64,000 nucleotides of DNA. Source: Peribacillus frigoritolerans (GTDB taxonomy: Bacteria; Bacillota; Bacilli; Bacillales; DSM-1321). The translations under genes were made by a program, and so were the position numbers. The DNA lies in contig NZ_CP158190.1 in assembly GCF_040250305.1 (NCBI RefSeq), positions 2,760,001 to 2,824,000 on the forward strand. The letters are read 5' to 3'. This document shows positions 25,128-33,759 of this stretch, one piece after another (positions within the stretch are counted from its first letter, which is position 1; each line of letters opens with the position of its first letter). The notes beneath the pieces were generated by a model, which was not told the DNA's origin, did no database searches, and was given only the letters and a program-made list of their open reading frames with translations.

Positions 25128-26096
25128 TCAAATGGATTGATAATACCATTTGCCATCACGTTCAAACTTTCTGCATTGGTCATTTAAAAGAAGGTATTCT
25201 AGGTGTGCCAATGTTTCACCAACAGCAAACCTGGTCTCGTGAATGGACAGATTTCCAAATAAGATCTGGCAAGCACTATTTACTGTAATCGGCTCTTTCA
25301 TGTTTTCATGAATAACATGCAACCGGTCCTGATGGTGATCCAACAATTCAACAATTCTTTTATTGGCATTTTGAAACGGTTTCCCATGTGAAGGGATGAC
25401 ATATTCAACGTCCAGCTTTTGTATTTTTTTCAAAGAATTAAAAAACTCTTCCAATGGGTTGCTGAAACCTTTAAACCAATAAGAAATATTTGGAGATATC
25501 CTGGGCAATATATGATCTGTAGAAAAAAGGACACTTTCTTCCTTATTGTATAAAGTAATCAGGCCATCAGAATGTCCCGGCGTGAAGATCACTTCATACT
25601 CATATTTGCCAAAATGCAGTTTCATTCCTTCTTCAAGATGATGATTTACGGCAGGATAGGGTTTTACTTGTGGCATGAATCCGCTTTCGTCACTGGATAA
25701 GGCCACGGATAAATCGTCTTCCATACCACATGCTTTATAATTTTCTTTAAGCAGATTCAGCGAATCCGCTTCCCAATACGTAGTTCCCGCATGTTCATCC
25801 ACTTGTGTCATCCAAACATCCGCATCGGTTAATTGTTGTAATGTCCCTGCATACCCGAAATGATCTGGGTGATAATGGGTGATGATAATATCGGTAATAT
25901 CGTGTTTTTCGATAATTGGGTTCCATAAATCCCTTGTCGTTTTGTTATTTAATCCCGCATCAATGATTGTCCACCCTTTTTCACCTTCCGCTAGGAAACT
26001 ATGGACATGGTCCAACCTAAAAGGCAATGGAATGGTAACTTGAGTAACTTTCAGTTCATTCAGCAAGTATAACTTCCCCTTCCGATGTAACTTCAT
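25128..26096 (-). CDS. Metallo-beta-lactamase-fold hydrolase
   Basis: A 322-residue cytoplasmic MBL-fold enzyme. The metal motif HxHxDH is present as THYHPDHFGYAG near residue 93. Further ligands are in FTPGHSDGLI (about 170) and SHGKPFQN (about 242), and the fold opens with GWTIIDAGLN. The C-terminal extension (SIHETRFAVGETLAHLEYLL) is typical of the YflN/thioesterase-like MBL group that may act on thioesters or lactones. The substrate cannot be assigned. A possible small gene follows at 24906-25091. Confidence 0.87.
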   Translation of the reverse strand: MKLHRKGKLYLLNELKVTQVTIPLPFRLDHVHSFLAEGEKGWTIIDAGLNNKTTRDLWNPIIEKHDITDIIITHYHPDHFGYAGTLQQLTDADVWMTQVDEHAGTTYWEADSLNLLKENYKACGMEDDLSVALSSDESGFMPQVKPYPAVNHHLEEGMKLHFGKYEYEVIFTPGHSDGLITLYNKEESVLFSTDHILPRISPNISYWFKGFSNPLEEFFNSLKKIQKLDVEYVIPSHGKPFQNANKRIVELLDHHQDRLHVIHENMKEPITVNSACQILFGNLSIHETRFAVGETLAHLEYLLLNDQCRKFERDGKWYYQSI

Positions 26097-26265
26097 TTAC
26101 ATAAAACAAAAAATCGAAATTGCTAAAAACAAAACATTTAAGTTTATTAAATAAATGTATATCATTAATCAATTCGACGAATTCTTTCAAGTTCCTTTTA
26201 TCAATATCCAGAAGCATCGATTAAAATCCAGAAGCAAAGCCTAGGGGCATTGGTTAAATCAAGAA

Positions 26266-26296
26266 ATAAAAAAACCGCCATTAATATTTATGGCGG
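26266..26296 (-). terminator. Intrinsic terminator after the 26306 gene
   Basis: On the minus strand GCCGCCAT and ATGGCGGT form a stem with an 8-nt loop, followed by TTTTTTT, 10 bp past the stop. Confidence 0.85.
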
Positions 26297-26305
26297 CACC
26301 TCGTT

Positions 26306-26899
26306 TTACATATTTTCCTCGATTCTTTGAACAAGGATAAAAAGAAAATGATAGATTAAATCAAAAGCTTCCTCTAATGTCATGTCTTCTCGGAATCCTT
26401 TTACGTTATCCAAGGCTAAATTCACATCCCATAGCCCGTCGCCCTGGTTAAACATTAAACTGAACGAACCAATTTCCGCTTGAAGTTCCTTAGTTAAATA
26501 CGTTTTTAAAACTTCTCCCATTTTTTTCTGGAATTTCAATCCGAACATCGCGTTATACGTACCAAAAACATCATCGACTTCTAAAGAAAGTGCCTCAACA
26601 CCGATTAATTCGAACCATTTTGATTCAAAGTAAAGGAACTCATCTTTGTTATTTTTCAAATACTCGATCGGTTGTGATAAAAATGCAGAGTTCTCTTCAG
26701 AGATTAATTCTTCGCTCTCTTTGTTACTACGCTCCATATAAGCATCTGTAAAACGGGATGCATTTTCTTTTTCCACTATAATGATATCATCGGCGATTAA
26801 TTTATGCATTTCGACATAATTCTTTTCTTCTTTAAACAACTCAACCTTGTTTTCGATTACGGATTTTGATATGTATGATTCTATTTGTTTTTTTAGCAT
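26306..26899 (-). CDS. Uncharacterised cytoplasmic protein
   Basis: A 197-residue protein not recognised by family. It has a charged, mostly helical composition with EEKNYVEMHKLIADDIIIVE near residue 25, FESKWFELIGVEALSLEVDD in the middle and an acidic C-terminal region MTLEEAFDLIYHFLFILVQR. There is no signal peptide, membrane anchor or metal motif. ATG at 26899 was chosen because AGGAGG lies 8 bases before it; an in-frame codon upstream has no such site. It is monocistronic, with its own terminator, and divergent from the 27073 oxidase gene. Confidence 0.7.
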   Translation of the reverse strand: MLKKQIESYISKSVIENKVELFKEEKNYVEMHKLIADDIIIVEKENASRFTDAYMERSNKESEELISEENSAFLSQPIEYLKNNKDEFLYFESKWFELIGVEALSLEVDDVFGTYNAMFGLKFQKKMGEVLKTYLTKELQAEIGSFSLMFNQGDGLWDVNLALDNVKGFREDMTLEEAFDLIYHFLFILVQRIEENM

Positions 26900-27072
26900 G
26901 ATATGTCCTCCTAGTATCTTTTCAAGCTTTCGCAATATCAATCATAGCATATTCACTATAGATAAAATAACTTTGTGAAAGAAATTACAATATCAGTTGT
27001 GGCAATCATTTCGTGTCTTCGATATAGTAGTGGTAAGCGTTTATACATATGAGAGAAATGAGATGTTGAATC

Positions 27073-28185
27073 ATGCAAAAAATCATTGTAGTTGGTGCAG
27101 GAATTTTGGGAGCTTCCACTGCCTATCAGTTGGCTAAAACTGGTGTTGAAGTGATCATTATTGACCGACAAGATATCGGTCAGGCAACATCTGCAGCTGC
27201 AGGAATCGTTTGCCCGTGGATTTCGCAAAGACGCAACCAAGCTTGGTATCTCCTTGCCAAAAATGGTGCGGCTTTTTATCCGGGTTTAATTGAAGAACTT
27301 GAACGGGACGGGGAAACCGAGACTGGGTATGCCCAGGTCGGGGCCATAAGCTTACATACCGATGAAGATAAACTGAATGCCATGAAGAACCGGGCGGCAA
27401 AACGGAAAGAAGAAGCACCGGAGATAGGGACGATCACAATACTTTCCGCAGAGGAAACACGTGCCTTATTCCCGCCTCTTTCCAGTGAATATGCAGCCGT
27501 TCACGTGAGTGGTGCAGCGCGGGTCGATGGACGCGCACTACGTGATTCCTTATTGCGGGCATCACAAAAAAACGGTGCAAAACTTATGTATGGTGAGGCC
27601 ATACTTACATATAACGGTGCACAAGTGACAGGTGTAACACTTGGAGATGAATTCATATCTGCCGATAAAGTGATTGTTTGTGCTGGCGCTTGGGCACCGC
27701 AATTACTGAAGCCACTCGGCGTGAATTTTCAAGTCACCTTCCAAAAAGCTCAAATCATTCATCTGGAAACGCCAAATGACAATACAACTGACTGGCCTGT
27801 AGTCATGCCTCCCAGTGATCAATATCTTTTGGCTTTCGATAATAATAAAATCGTTGCTGGGGCGACTCACGAAAATACGGAAGTTTTCGATACCCGAATG
27901 ACCGCAGGAGGACTCCAGGAGGTTTTCGATAAGGCCTTGCAAACCGCTCCCGGTTTGACAGATAGTACGTTTGTTGAAGCAAGGGTCGGATTTCGTCCAT
28001 TCACGCCGGGATTCCTTCCGGTCATGGGTCCTTTGCCTGACTGGGAAGGAATAATCGTAGCCAATGGTCTTGGAGCTTCAGGTTTAACAATGGGCCCCTA
28101 TATAGGCTCACTATTGGCAAATCTCGCACTTGATAGAAAAATCGAAATCGATATAGAAAATTATGATGTCAGAGGTGCGCTATAA
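27073..28185 (+). CDS. FAD-dependent amino-acid oxidase (DadA/YurR-like)
   Basis: A 370-residue flavoprotein of the glycine/D-amino-acid oxidase family. The FAD-binding GxGxxG reads VVGAGILGASTAYQLA from residue 5. Other marks are GQATSAAAGIVCPW, the interior SADKVIVCAGAWAPQLL and the C-terminal GFRPFTPGFLPVMGPLPDW plus GLGASGLTMGPYIG. It should oxidise an N-substituted or D-amino acid to an imino product. The exact substrate is unknown. ATG follows GAGAAATGAGATG with a weak ribosome site. The gene stands alone with a strong terminator. Confidence 0.85.
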   Translation: MQKIIVVGAGILGASTAYQLAKTGVEVIIIDRQDIGQATSAAAGIVCPWISQRRNQAWYLLAKNGAAFYPGLIEELERDGETETGYAQVGAISLHTDEDKLNAMKNRAAKRKEEAPEIGTITILSAEETRALFPPLSSEYAAVHVSGAARVDGRALRDSLLRASQKNGAKLMYGEAILTYNGAQVTGVTLGDEFISADKVIVCAGAWAPQLLKPLGVNFQVTFQKAQIIHLETPNDNTTDWPVVMPPSDQYLLAFDNNKIVAGATHENTEVFDTRMTAGGLQEVFDKALQTAPGLTDSTFVEARVGFRPFTPGFLPVMGPLPDWEGIIVANGLGASGLTMGPYIGSLLANLALDRKIEIDIENYDVRGAL

Positions 28186-28223
28186 ATTTAGCTTCCCTTT
28201 AATTAACTTGCTGTATGAACTCG

Positions 28224-28255
28224 ACTGATCAAGAATGATCAGTTCAGTTTTTTTT
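28224..28255 (+). terminator. Intrinsic terminator of the 27073 oxidase
   Basis: ACTGATCA (28224-28231) pairs with TGATCAGT (28236-28243), followed a few bases later by TTTTTTTTT. Confidence 0.85.
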
Positions 28256-28270
28256 CCAATGGTCCTTTTC

Positions 28271-28581
28271 ATAAAAAAAATCAAGGACCTTTAATGGGTC
28301 CTTGATTCAGACTGTAGACAAACTCGAGGAAAATCGAGTTTATCTATTTTTTATGACTTGTACAATTTGGACGTTGATTTACACTCCAGGCACTCGCTTT
28401 CCGCGGGCGGTCGGGGAGCCTCCTCGGCTTTCGCCTGCGGGGTCTCCCCTAGACGCGCTTTTCCCGCAGGAGTCTCGTACCTTCCGTTCCAATCAACTTT
28501 GCTTTAACTCTTAGATAGAACACTTTTGCCTAGGGTCATTTTTGTTTTAAAATAGAAGTATTAAAACATGAGGTGATGAAG
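28271..28581. repeat. Interspersed IS1182-related repeat, copy C (leader of a dead transposase)
   Basis: The most complete copy. A minus-strand terminator hairpin (ATCAAGGACC / GGTCCTTGAT with TTTTTTTT) comes first. AGACAAACTCGA pairing with TCGAGTTTATCT follows. The GC-rich module has CACTCCAGGCACTCGC, GGGGAGCCTCCTCGGC, GCCTGCGGGGTCTCCC and CCCGCAGGAGTCTCG. A ribosome site (GAGGTGATGAAG) then leads into the transposase remnant at 28582. This links the non-coding copies elsewhere to an IS1182-type element. Confidence 0.75.
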
Positions 28582-28930
28582 ATGCTTTCTAAACATGATT
28601 CTATTCAGCGAGATCAACTTGAAATGATTACTTTAGATCAACTGGTGCCGGCGAACCATTTGGTTCGTAAAATGGAGGCTTCCATTGAGTTCACTTTATG
28701 ACTTAGTGAAAGATATGTACAGAGGTAGGACGCTCAAGTATTGATTCAGTTATTTTAGTTAAACTGACATCGTTCAATTTACCTTCTGTATTCGTTCCAT
28801 GCGTAAAACGATTGAAGAAGCTGAAACAAATATGGCTTACCGTTGGTTCTAAGGCTATGGTTTTCATGATAAAGTACCTCCTACTCCACGTTCGGAAAAA
28901 ATCATGCTGTTCTTTGAAATGAAAAAATAA
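28582..28930 (+). pseudogene. IS1182-family transposase, decayed N-terminal part
   Basis: The first 39 codons read MLSKHDSIQRDQLEMITLDQ and LVPANHLVRKMEA, the typical N-terminus of IS1182-family DDE transposases, and end at TGA (28699). Downstream the family pattern goes on in other frames: DLVKDMY, SMRKTIEEAETNMAYRWF, GYGFHDKVP. It is interrupted by stops and indels, and the remainder of about 350 codons with the catalytic residues is absent. The element is inactive. Confidence 0.85.
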
Positions 28931-28956
28931 GAATCTTCAATTTCAATTTATTTCAT

Positions 28957-29049
28957 CTATTTATTAATATCAGCTTCACTTACTTCTTCATAAATAACTT
29001 TTAACTCTTCAATAGTGAGTGATTTTAAAAATTCCTCTAGTTCATCCAT
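28957..29049 (-). CDS. Small acidic peptide (30 residues)
   Basis: A short minus-strand gene that begins MDELEEFLKSLTIEELKVIY and ends EADINK. The ATG at 29049 has a strong AGGAGG 8 bases before it, and the composition (alternating acidic and hydrophobic residues) predicts one amphipathic helix. No family was recognised. It lies between the dead transposase and the broken glycosylase gene. It could be a small regulatory peptide or the end of an old gene; the ribosome site favours a real product. Confidence 0.5.
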   Translation of the reverse strand: MDELEEFLKSLTIEELKVIYEEVSEADINK

Positions 29050-29213
29050 GTTAATGCCTCCTATAATAAAGAACATTTGTTCTTATTATAATCTCCAAAA
29101 TATCACTAGTAAATAGTTTATTTTACTTTTAACACGAAAGATGAATAATAGAATTATTAATCAAATGTTTCCTATCCTTTAATATCTATATAAGTTTTTT
29201 TGAGCACTGTCCT

Positions 29214-29973
29214 TTAACCAACGGTCATTTCCTTTGAAAAATAGTGCTGAAACATCATTTTCATTTGCTCTTTATTTGCTGCAAATTGCTTATGACGATG
29301 ACCATTTCCTCCAGATGGATGAGGAAATCCTAGAAGCATGTTGTTAGCATCCAAATAATTCTGACATGCTAAATAGTTTAAGACCTTGGATACATTAGCG
29401 TCTAAAGGAATAATAAGTGGGCTTTCGATCGTACCTATTTCGGCAGCAAAGCCACCCATTATATTTTTTTAAGCAACTCGGTCTTTAATATGTTCGGAGT
29501 TGTTCCATTGTAGTTTTTCCCGTTATAAAAAACTGGATAGGTTAAAACAGAGGTAGTATGAACGAGGTGACTTGCTTCGTTAAAAAGATCCAGTGCGGAC
29601 GATATGTTTAAGTATGTGTGTAATCCAAGCTCATCCAACATTGAATTAAATTGTTTCTCATCGTTCCTTCAAAACTGGAATTCTTTTTTACTTCGTGCAG
29701 GATCTCTTCATCACTATGTATGTGCCTTTTTGCATTAATTACGGTAGAATAAGATTTTTTCATTTTATGTAATCCAGGACTGATTCAGACAATCACCACT
29801 TTGGCCCGTTCATTTACATATTCAAAAGGTGCGTAATAGATTTCGAGCTTTTTCTTTTCATCTCTTTCAAGCAAAAATTGTTCGCTCTGTATCATTTCAT
29901 CTGTATAGGCAGCAGGTAAAGCATTATTTAGATTCTTAAATCGCGTAAAATTAGAAAAATTAGCAATCCCCAT
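29214..29973 (-). pseudogene. Uracil-DNA-glycosylase-like gene, multiply disrupted
   Basis: Three consecutive frame segments together read as one roughly 250-residue protein of the uracil-DNA glycosylase superfamily. They are MGIANFSNFTRFKNLNN...RAKVVIV, then ISPGLHKMKKSY...NLIQ, MLDELGLHTYLNISSALDLF, and GGFAAEIGTIESPLIIPL...GFPHPSGGNGHR. There are three lesions: an in-frame TGA where VVIVGISPG would have glycine (around 29782), a frameshift near 29641, and a frameshift in an A-run near 29460. The product is not expected to work. A sequencing error at the homopolymer would explain at most one of these. Confidence 0.75.
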
Positions 29974-30194
29974 AAAATACTATCCCCTCTTTCTTCTATT
30001 TATTTTGGTCATATCAGTATATCAGAAATTTAGAATTGCCCCGAACATTGGGACATTAATAATCTTGTTGAATCCATTAGTAAAACTGAACCCTCTCAAA
30101 AAAAAGATAAATTGCTTTCCAACCCTTGGGTTGAAAAGAATTTATCTTAAAAATGGTAATTGGGGATGAAAAAATTTGGGTTTACAAAATGCAA

Positions 30195-31133
30195 CTATTG
30201 ATTGAATCTCCCTCGCTGGCGAAGTAATTCACGATTCAGGTTCGGATCTTTTTCAAATGCAGCGCGGCCGTGAAGCCAAAATATATTGTTGACGACAACT
30301 AAATCTCCAACTGGCAGTTCCAGTTCTAGTACACTTTCATCGTTCTCTAATGAATTGGATAAATCGCGTAAGTATTTGGCTTGTTCAATTGATTCAGGAT
30401 AAACAAATTGGTCGATAAAACATATACCAGGTTTGTTATTATGATTGAAGAATGTCAATCTTTCAATTTCCTGATCAATGTTCTTGCTTTTCGGTGCCTT
30501 ATACGTGAATTTGTGGCTTGATAATGAATGATTTACATACTTATCAAGCTCTTTCCAATCGTCTAAGTGCAATAAACGTGATTCTCCACCGCGGGCGTTT
30601 TGTTCGATCATCTTCATCATCAGTAACCAGTCCGTTGGTTCATCTACAAAGGTGCCGTCCGTATGAAGTGTAAATAAACGATAAGCTTGACGCAAATATG
30701 AATCACTGCTATCCGTGTCTTGAACACTAAAGCGGGCATAATATTTTCCTGACATGGCATCATGGTTCGGAGTTCCGAGCAAGTATGAAATGGCCGTTGC
30801 AAAAATGACATATTCATCTGTATTCTCCGTGACACCCTCCAAGCCAAGGGTGAAGCCTCCGGATTCCCGATCATGAACAATGTTCCGAAGCACTTCTCCA
30901 AAGTCTTCCCCCACTTGATCCAATAGATATGATGCAATGATGAGTCGGGCATATGGTGTATATTCCAAATGCTGAACAGACTGATTATCCTTCGATACCG
31001 TTTCTAAAAAAGCGGCAATTGCCTCTTTTGAAATTTCAATATGATATAAACGGCTGGATTGAGGGTGAACTTTCACCTCGTATTTTTCTGTTTTCCTTTC
31101 AAACTTCGCTCTCTTTTTTTCTGCAATGCTCAT
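30195..31133 (-). CDS. glaH: Glutarate 2-hydroxylase (Fe(II)/2-oxoglutarate dioxygenase)
   Basis: A 312-residue homologue of E. coli CsiD/GlaH, which converts glutarate with 2-oxoglutarate and O2 to L-2-hydroxyglutarate, succinate and CO2. The iron triad is visible: H157-x-D159 in LHTDGTFV and the distal H288 in WLHGRAAF, with the 2-oxoglutarate arginine in RELLRQRGRF. Other family stretches are DAMSGKYYARFSVQDTD, SSDSYLRQAYR and PVGDLVVVNNIFWLHG. It is the last gene of the glutarate operon, 328 bp after the DUF3870 gene, and has its own promoter and long leader. No CoA ligase or 4-aminobutyrate-type genes accompany it here. Confidence 0.94.
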   Translation of the reverse strand: MSIAEKKRAKFERKTEKYEVKVHPQSSRLYHIEISKEAIAAFLETVSKDNQSVQHLEYTPYARLIIASYLLDQVGEDFGEVLRNIVHDRESGGFTLGLEGVTENTDEYVIFATAISYLLGTPNHDAMSGKYYARFSVQDTDSSDSYLRQAYRLFTLHTDGTFVDEPTDWLLMMKMIEQNARGGESRLLHLDDWKELDKYVNHSLSSHKFTYKAPKSKNIDQEIERLTFFNHNNKPGICFIDQFVYPESIEQAKYLRDLSNSLENDESVLELELPVGDLVVVNNIFWLHGRAAFEKDPNLNRELLRQRGRFNQ

Positions 31134-31189
31134 GAATAATTCCTCCTGTTATTTGTATTATAGGTGACAAAGTTAACGGGAAATATAAA

Positions 31190-31245
31190 AAGCCAGTCGC
31201 ACATGATCCCTAAATAAAATAGGAATCCAACTGTACAACTGGCTT
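31190..31245 (-). terminator. Terminator/attenuator hairpin in the glaH leader
   Basis: On the minus strand AAGCCAGT and ACTGGCTT form the base of a long imperfect hairpin followed by TTTTTATATTT. It lies upstream of the glaH ribosome site and downstream of a sigma-A promoter (31399-31427). It may end the upstream transcript or act as an attenuator in the roughly 260-nt glaH leader. Confidence 0.6.
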
Positions 31246-31398
31246 ATATTCACTTCACTGCTCTATGCAAATAGAGTCACAGCGAATATGCAGTTTATGT
31301 ATGATTTATTTTTCCTGTTTCCAATCATTAAGATCTTTACACGATTCTGAAAAGGTATTTTCCAAAAGGTGTTAATGTCATAATATTGGCTTAATTAA

Positions 31399-31427
31399 AT
31401 TAAAACGTTTTTTCGTAAAATTGTCAA
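31399..31427 (-). promoter_or_regulatory. Sigma-A promoter in front of glaH
   Basis: On the minus strand TTGACA (31422-31427) is 17 bp from TTTAAT (31399-31404). The start near 31391 leaves a long untranslated leader. A TATAAT nearer to glaH (around 31160) is an alternative promoter. Confidence 0.7.
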
Positions 31428-31461
31428 CACTTTTTACAAATTATTCTGATAAATCATATTC

Positions 31462-31803
31462 CTAACTTGGTAGTTTCGTTTTTTCTCCTGCTTTAATTTG
31501 CTGAAAATGAAGATCCAGGTCCTTCAAGGCAGCAATCAACGCATTGGCCGCTTTCCCCCGATAATAAGATTGAATGGATTCTATCGCATCATCAACACCA
31601 TCATTTAAACTGATTCCTTTTAATAAACGCCCAATGAATTCCCGGCCATGCTCTGTTGCCAGTGTACAGGAGGCTTCCAGTACAACCCCATATTTAGCAT
31701 CGACTTCCGCGGTGATGGTCAATGTTTCAAAGACACTTTTCGCTGCCATCCCTTGAGGCAAACGTGCATGACCTGCAATGAAAATAGTTTTACCATTGAA
31801 CAT
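31462..31803 (-). CDS. DUF3870 protein of the glutarate operon
   Basis: A 113-residue protein of the DUF3870 type (MFNGKTIFIAGHARLPQGMA, KYGVVLEASCTLATEHGREF, LKGISLNDGVDDAIESIQSY). Family members occur beside catabolic genes and their biochemical role is not known to me. It lies 29 bp after lhgO. ATG at 31803 follows a purine-rich AGAGAGGTAGAAG. The context suggests an accessory role in glutarate use. Confidence 0.72.
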   Translation of the reverse strand: MFNGKTIFIAGHARLPQGMAAKSVFETLTITAEVDAKYGVVLEASCTLATEHGREFIGRLLKGISLNDGVDDAIESIQSYYRGKAANALIAALKDLDLHFQQIKAGEKTKLPS

Positions 31804-31832
31804 TATGCTTCTACCTCTCTCTATAACGAATT

Positions 31833-33059
31833 TTATTTTGTCAAAACAGCTTCCAATAAGTGCGATTGTTCCGGTATGCGGTTAACAATCTCTTTTCCAA
31901 TTTCAATGGAGGCTGTTGCTGCAGGTGACGGTGCATTACAAACATGAATGGTCCGTTTCCCTATTATAATATGAAAATCATCCACCATATTACCATCATC
32001 CTGTAACGCCTGTGCCCGGACTCCGGCAGGTGCAGGGATTAAATCATCTTCTTGAATTTCCGGGATCAATTCCTGCAGGCTTTTCGTAAATTGCTTTTTA
32101 CTAAAAGAACGAACATATTCATCCATCCCTTCCTTCATGAATTTACTGGCCAGTTTCCAAAAACCTTTATAGCTTAAAACTTCAGTTAAATCCTTCGCAT
32201 TGAAGTCAGTTTTTTTATAACCTTCCCGTTTGAAACTTAGTACAGCATTTGGGCCGGCATCTACTTCGCCGCTAATCATCCGTGTGAAATGAACTCCTAA
32301 AAATGGAAATTTCGGGTTAGGTACCGGATAAATTAAATGATTGACAAGAAAGCGCTTTTCGGGCTTCAATTTAAAATATTCACCGCGAAACGGGACAATT
32401 TTCATATCAGTTTTATACCCCGCAGCTGCTGCGATACGGTCACTGTGCAATCCAGCGCAATTAATGACCACTCTTGCCTTTATTGTCCCGTTGTTCGTGT
32501 CGATGATGACTTCATCAAAATCTTCGTCAATCTTCTCCACCTTTGTATTCAGCTTGATTTCACCGCCGTTGCCTCGGATGATATCCGCCATCTTTTCACT
32601 TACCTGACGATAATTGACGATGCCGGCTTGCGGGACGCGAATCGCACCAAGTCCATTAACATGTGGTTCGATTTCCTTTAATTCATCCACACCGATTCTT
32701 TGGATAGCTAGTTCATTTTGCAAACCGCGTGAATATAAATCATCTAGAAGGGGCAACTCTTCTGGTTTTGTTGCAACGATGACCTTTCCGCAAATATCAT
32801 GTTCAATTCCATGCATCTGGCAGAATTCCTTCATAGATTTGCTTCCTTGACGGGCAAACCGTGCTTTGAAGCTCCCTGGTTTATAATAAATTCCTGAATG
32901 GATGACGCCGCTGTTATGCCCCGTTTGATGATCTGCAACAACAGCCTCTTTTTCAATGACTACCACTTTAGCATTAGGAAAACGCTGATAAAGTGCCATT
33001 CCCGTCGATAAACCTACAATTCCCCCGCCAACAATTGCGAAATCATACACAATTAACAC
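31833..33059 (-). CDS. lhgO: L-2-hydroxyglutarate oxidase
   Basis: A 408-residue FAD enzyme that oxidises L-2-hydroxyglutarate to 2-oxoglutarate. The FAD motif is FAIVGGGIVGLSTGMALYQ from residue 7. Family marks are GHNSGVIHSGIYYKPGSFKA, VVINCAGLHSDRIA, PFRGEYFKLKPE, YPVPNPKFPFLGVHFTRMI and the tail CNAPSPAATASIEIGKEIV. It uses the product of GlaH, so the pair takes glutarate to 2-oxoglutarate. It lies directly after the gntR gene (5 bp) and before DUF3870. Confidence 0.93.
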   Translation of the reverse strand: MLIVYDFAIVGGGIVGLSTGMALYQRFPNAKVVVIEKEAVVADHQTGHNSGVIHSGIYYKPGSFKARFARQGSKSMKEFCQMHGIEHDICGKVIVATKPEELPLLDDLYSRGLQNELAIQRIGVDELKEIEPHVNGLGAIRVPQAGIVNYRQVSEKMADIIRGNGGEIKLNTKVEKIDEDFDEVIIDTNNGTIKARVVINCAGLHSDRIAAAAGYKTDMKIVPFRGEYFKLKPEKRFLVNHLIYPVPNPKFPFLGVHFTRMISGEVDAGPNAVLSFKREGYKKTDFNAKDLTEVLSYKGFWKLASKFMKEGMDEYVRSFSKKQFTKSLQELIPEIQEDDLIPAPAGVRAQALQDDGNMVDDFHIIIGKRTIHVCNAPSPAATASIEIGKEIVNRIPEQSHLLEAVLTK

Positions 33060-33064
33060 TCCTT

Positions 33065-33751
33065 TTATTGATGATTTTTAGTATTCAGCAACTCCATATA
33101 CGTAATTAAATTGTTTTTAGTCCGCAAGATGTGAAATTCTACTGCAGCCCTTAGTTCTGCAGGATCCCCTCTTAGTGCCGCTTCATAAATCATCCGGTGT
33201 TCCCGTTGCGTTTCTGGGTAATAATCAATCAGCAAATTCGGCGCAATGGGTGAGATACCCAACGTTTCAACCATTTTTTGAACCCTTGGCCATGGGCACC
33301 CTTTTCGGAGGGTTTCATGAAAAGCCGCATTCAAAAGGATATAATGCTCATTGGTTTCGTCAGATAACTGAATCCCTTCCATTTCAATCAAAATACCCTT
33401 TAATTTTTCTTTGTCCTCCTTTGTTAAATAAGGAAGCGATTTTTCTACTGCAAGGCCTTCAAGCAGAGACCTGGTATGATAAATTTCTTCAATATCATCC
33501 CGGGTAATCGGTGTGACGATTGCTCCTTTATGAGGAACCATTTCCACCAACCCTTCCAATTGAAGCTGTGTAAGGGCTTCACGAATCGGCATCCTGCTTA
33601 CTTCCAGGCGATCGGCCCACTCCTCTTGGATGAGTCGCTCCCCCTTTTTCAACGTCCCATTCAAAATCGCCTTCCTAAGACTTTTCGTTACGTTCTTAAC
33701 GATAGTTGATTTATCTCTTTTAGAATTAGCATTATCCAATTCAGCGTCCAC
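33065..33751 (-). CDS. GntR-family (FCD subfamily) regulator of the glutarate operon
   Basis: A 228-residue regulator with an N-terminal winged helix (SLRKAILNGTLKKGERLIQE, SRMPIREALTQLQLEGLVEM) and a C-terminal FCD ligand domain (HTRSLLEGLAVEKSL, NAAFHETLRKGCPWPRVQKM, EHRMIYEAALRGD). It leads the operon gntR-lhgO-DUF3870-glaH and probably senses glutarate or 2-hydroxyglutarate. The annotated GTG start at 33751 lacks a proper ribosome site; a TTG four codons later (33739) has AAAGGTGG in good position. Operators around the promoter point to autoregulation. The order shows that it is cotranscribed with the enzymes. Confidence 0.87.
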   Translation of the reverse strand: MDAELDNANSKRDKSTIVKNVTKSLRKAILNGTLKKGERLIQEEWADRLEVSRMPIREALTQLQLEGLVEMVPHKGAIVTPITRDDIEEIYHTRSLLEGLAVEKSLPYLTKEDKEKLKGILIEMEGIQLSDETNEHYILLNAAFHETLRKGCPWPRVQKMVETLGISPIAPNLLIDYYPETQREHRMIYEAALRGDPAELRAAVEFHILRTKNNLITYMELLNTKNHQ

Positions 33752-33759
33752 CTTTCGAT

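Noticed and set aside
32337..32681. 114-codon plus-strand frame inside lhgO
   Set aside because: Antisense shadow within a well-matched FAD enzyme.
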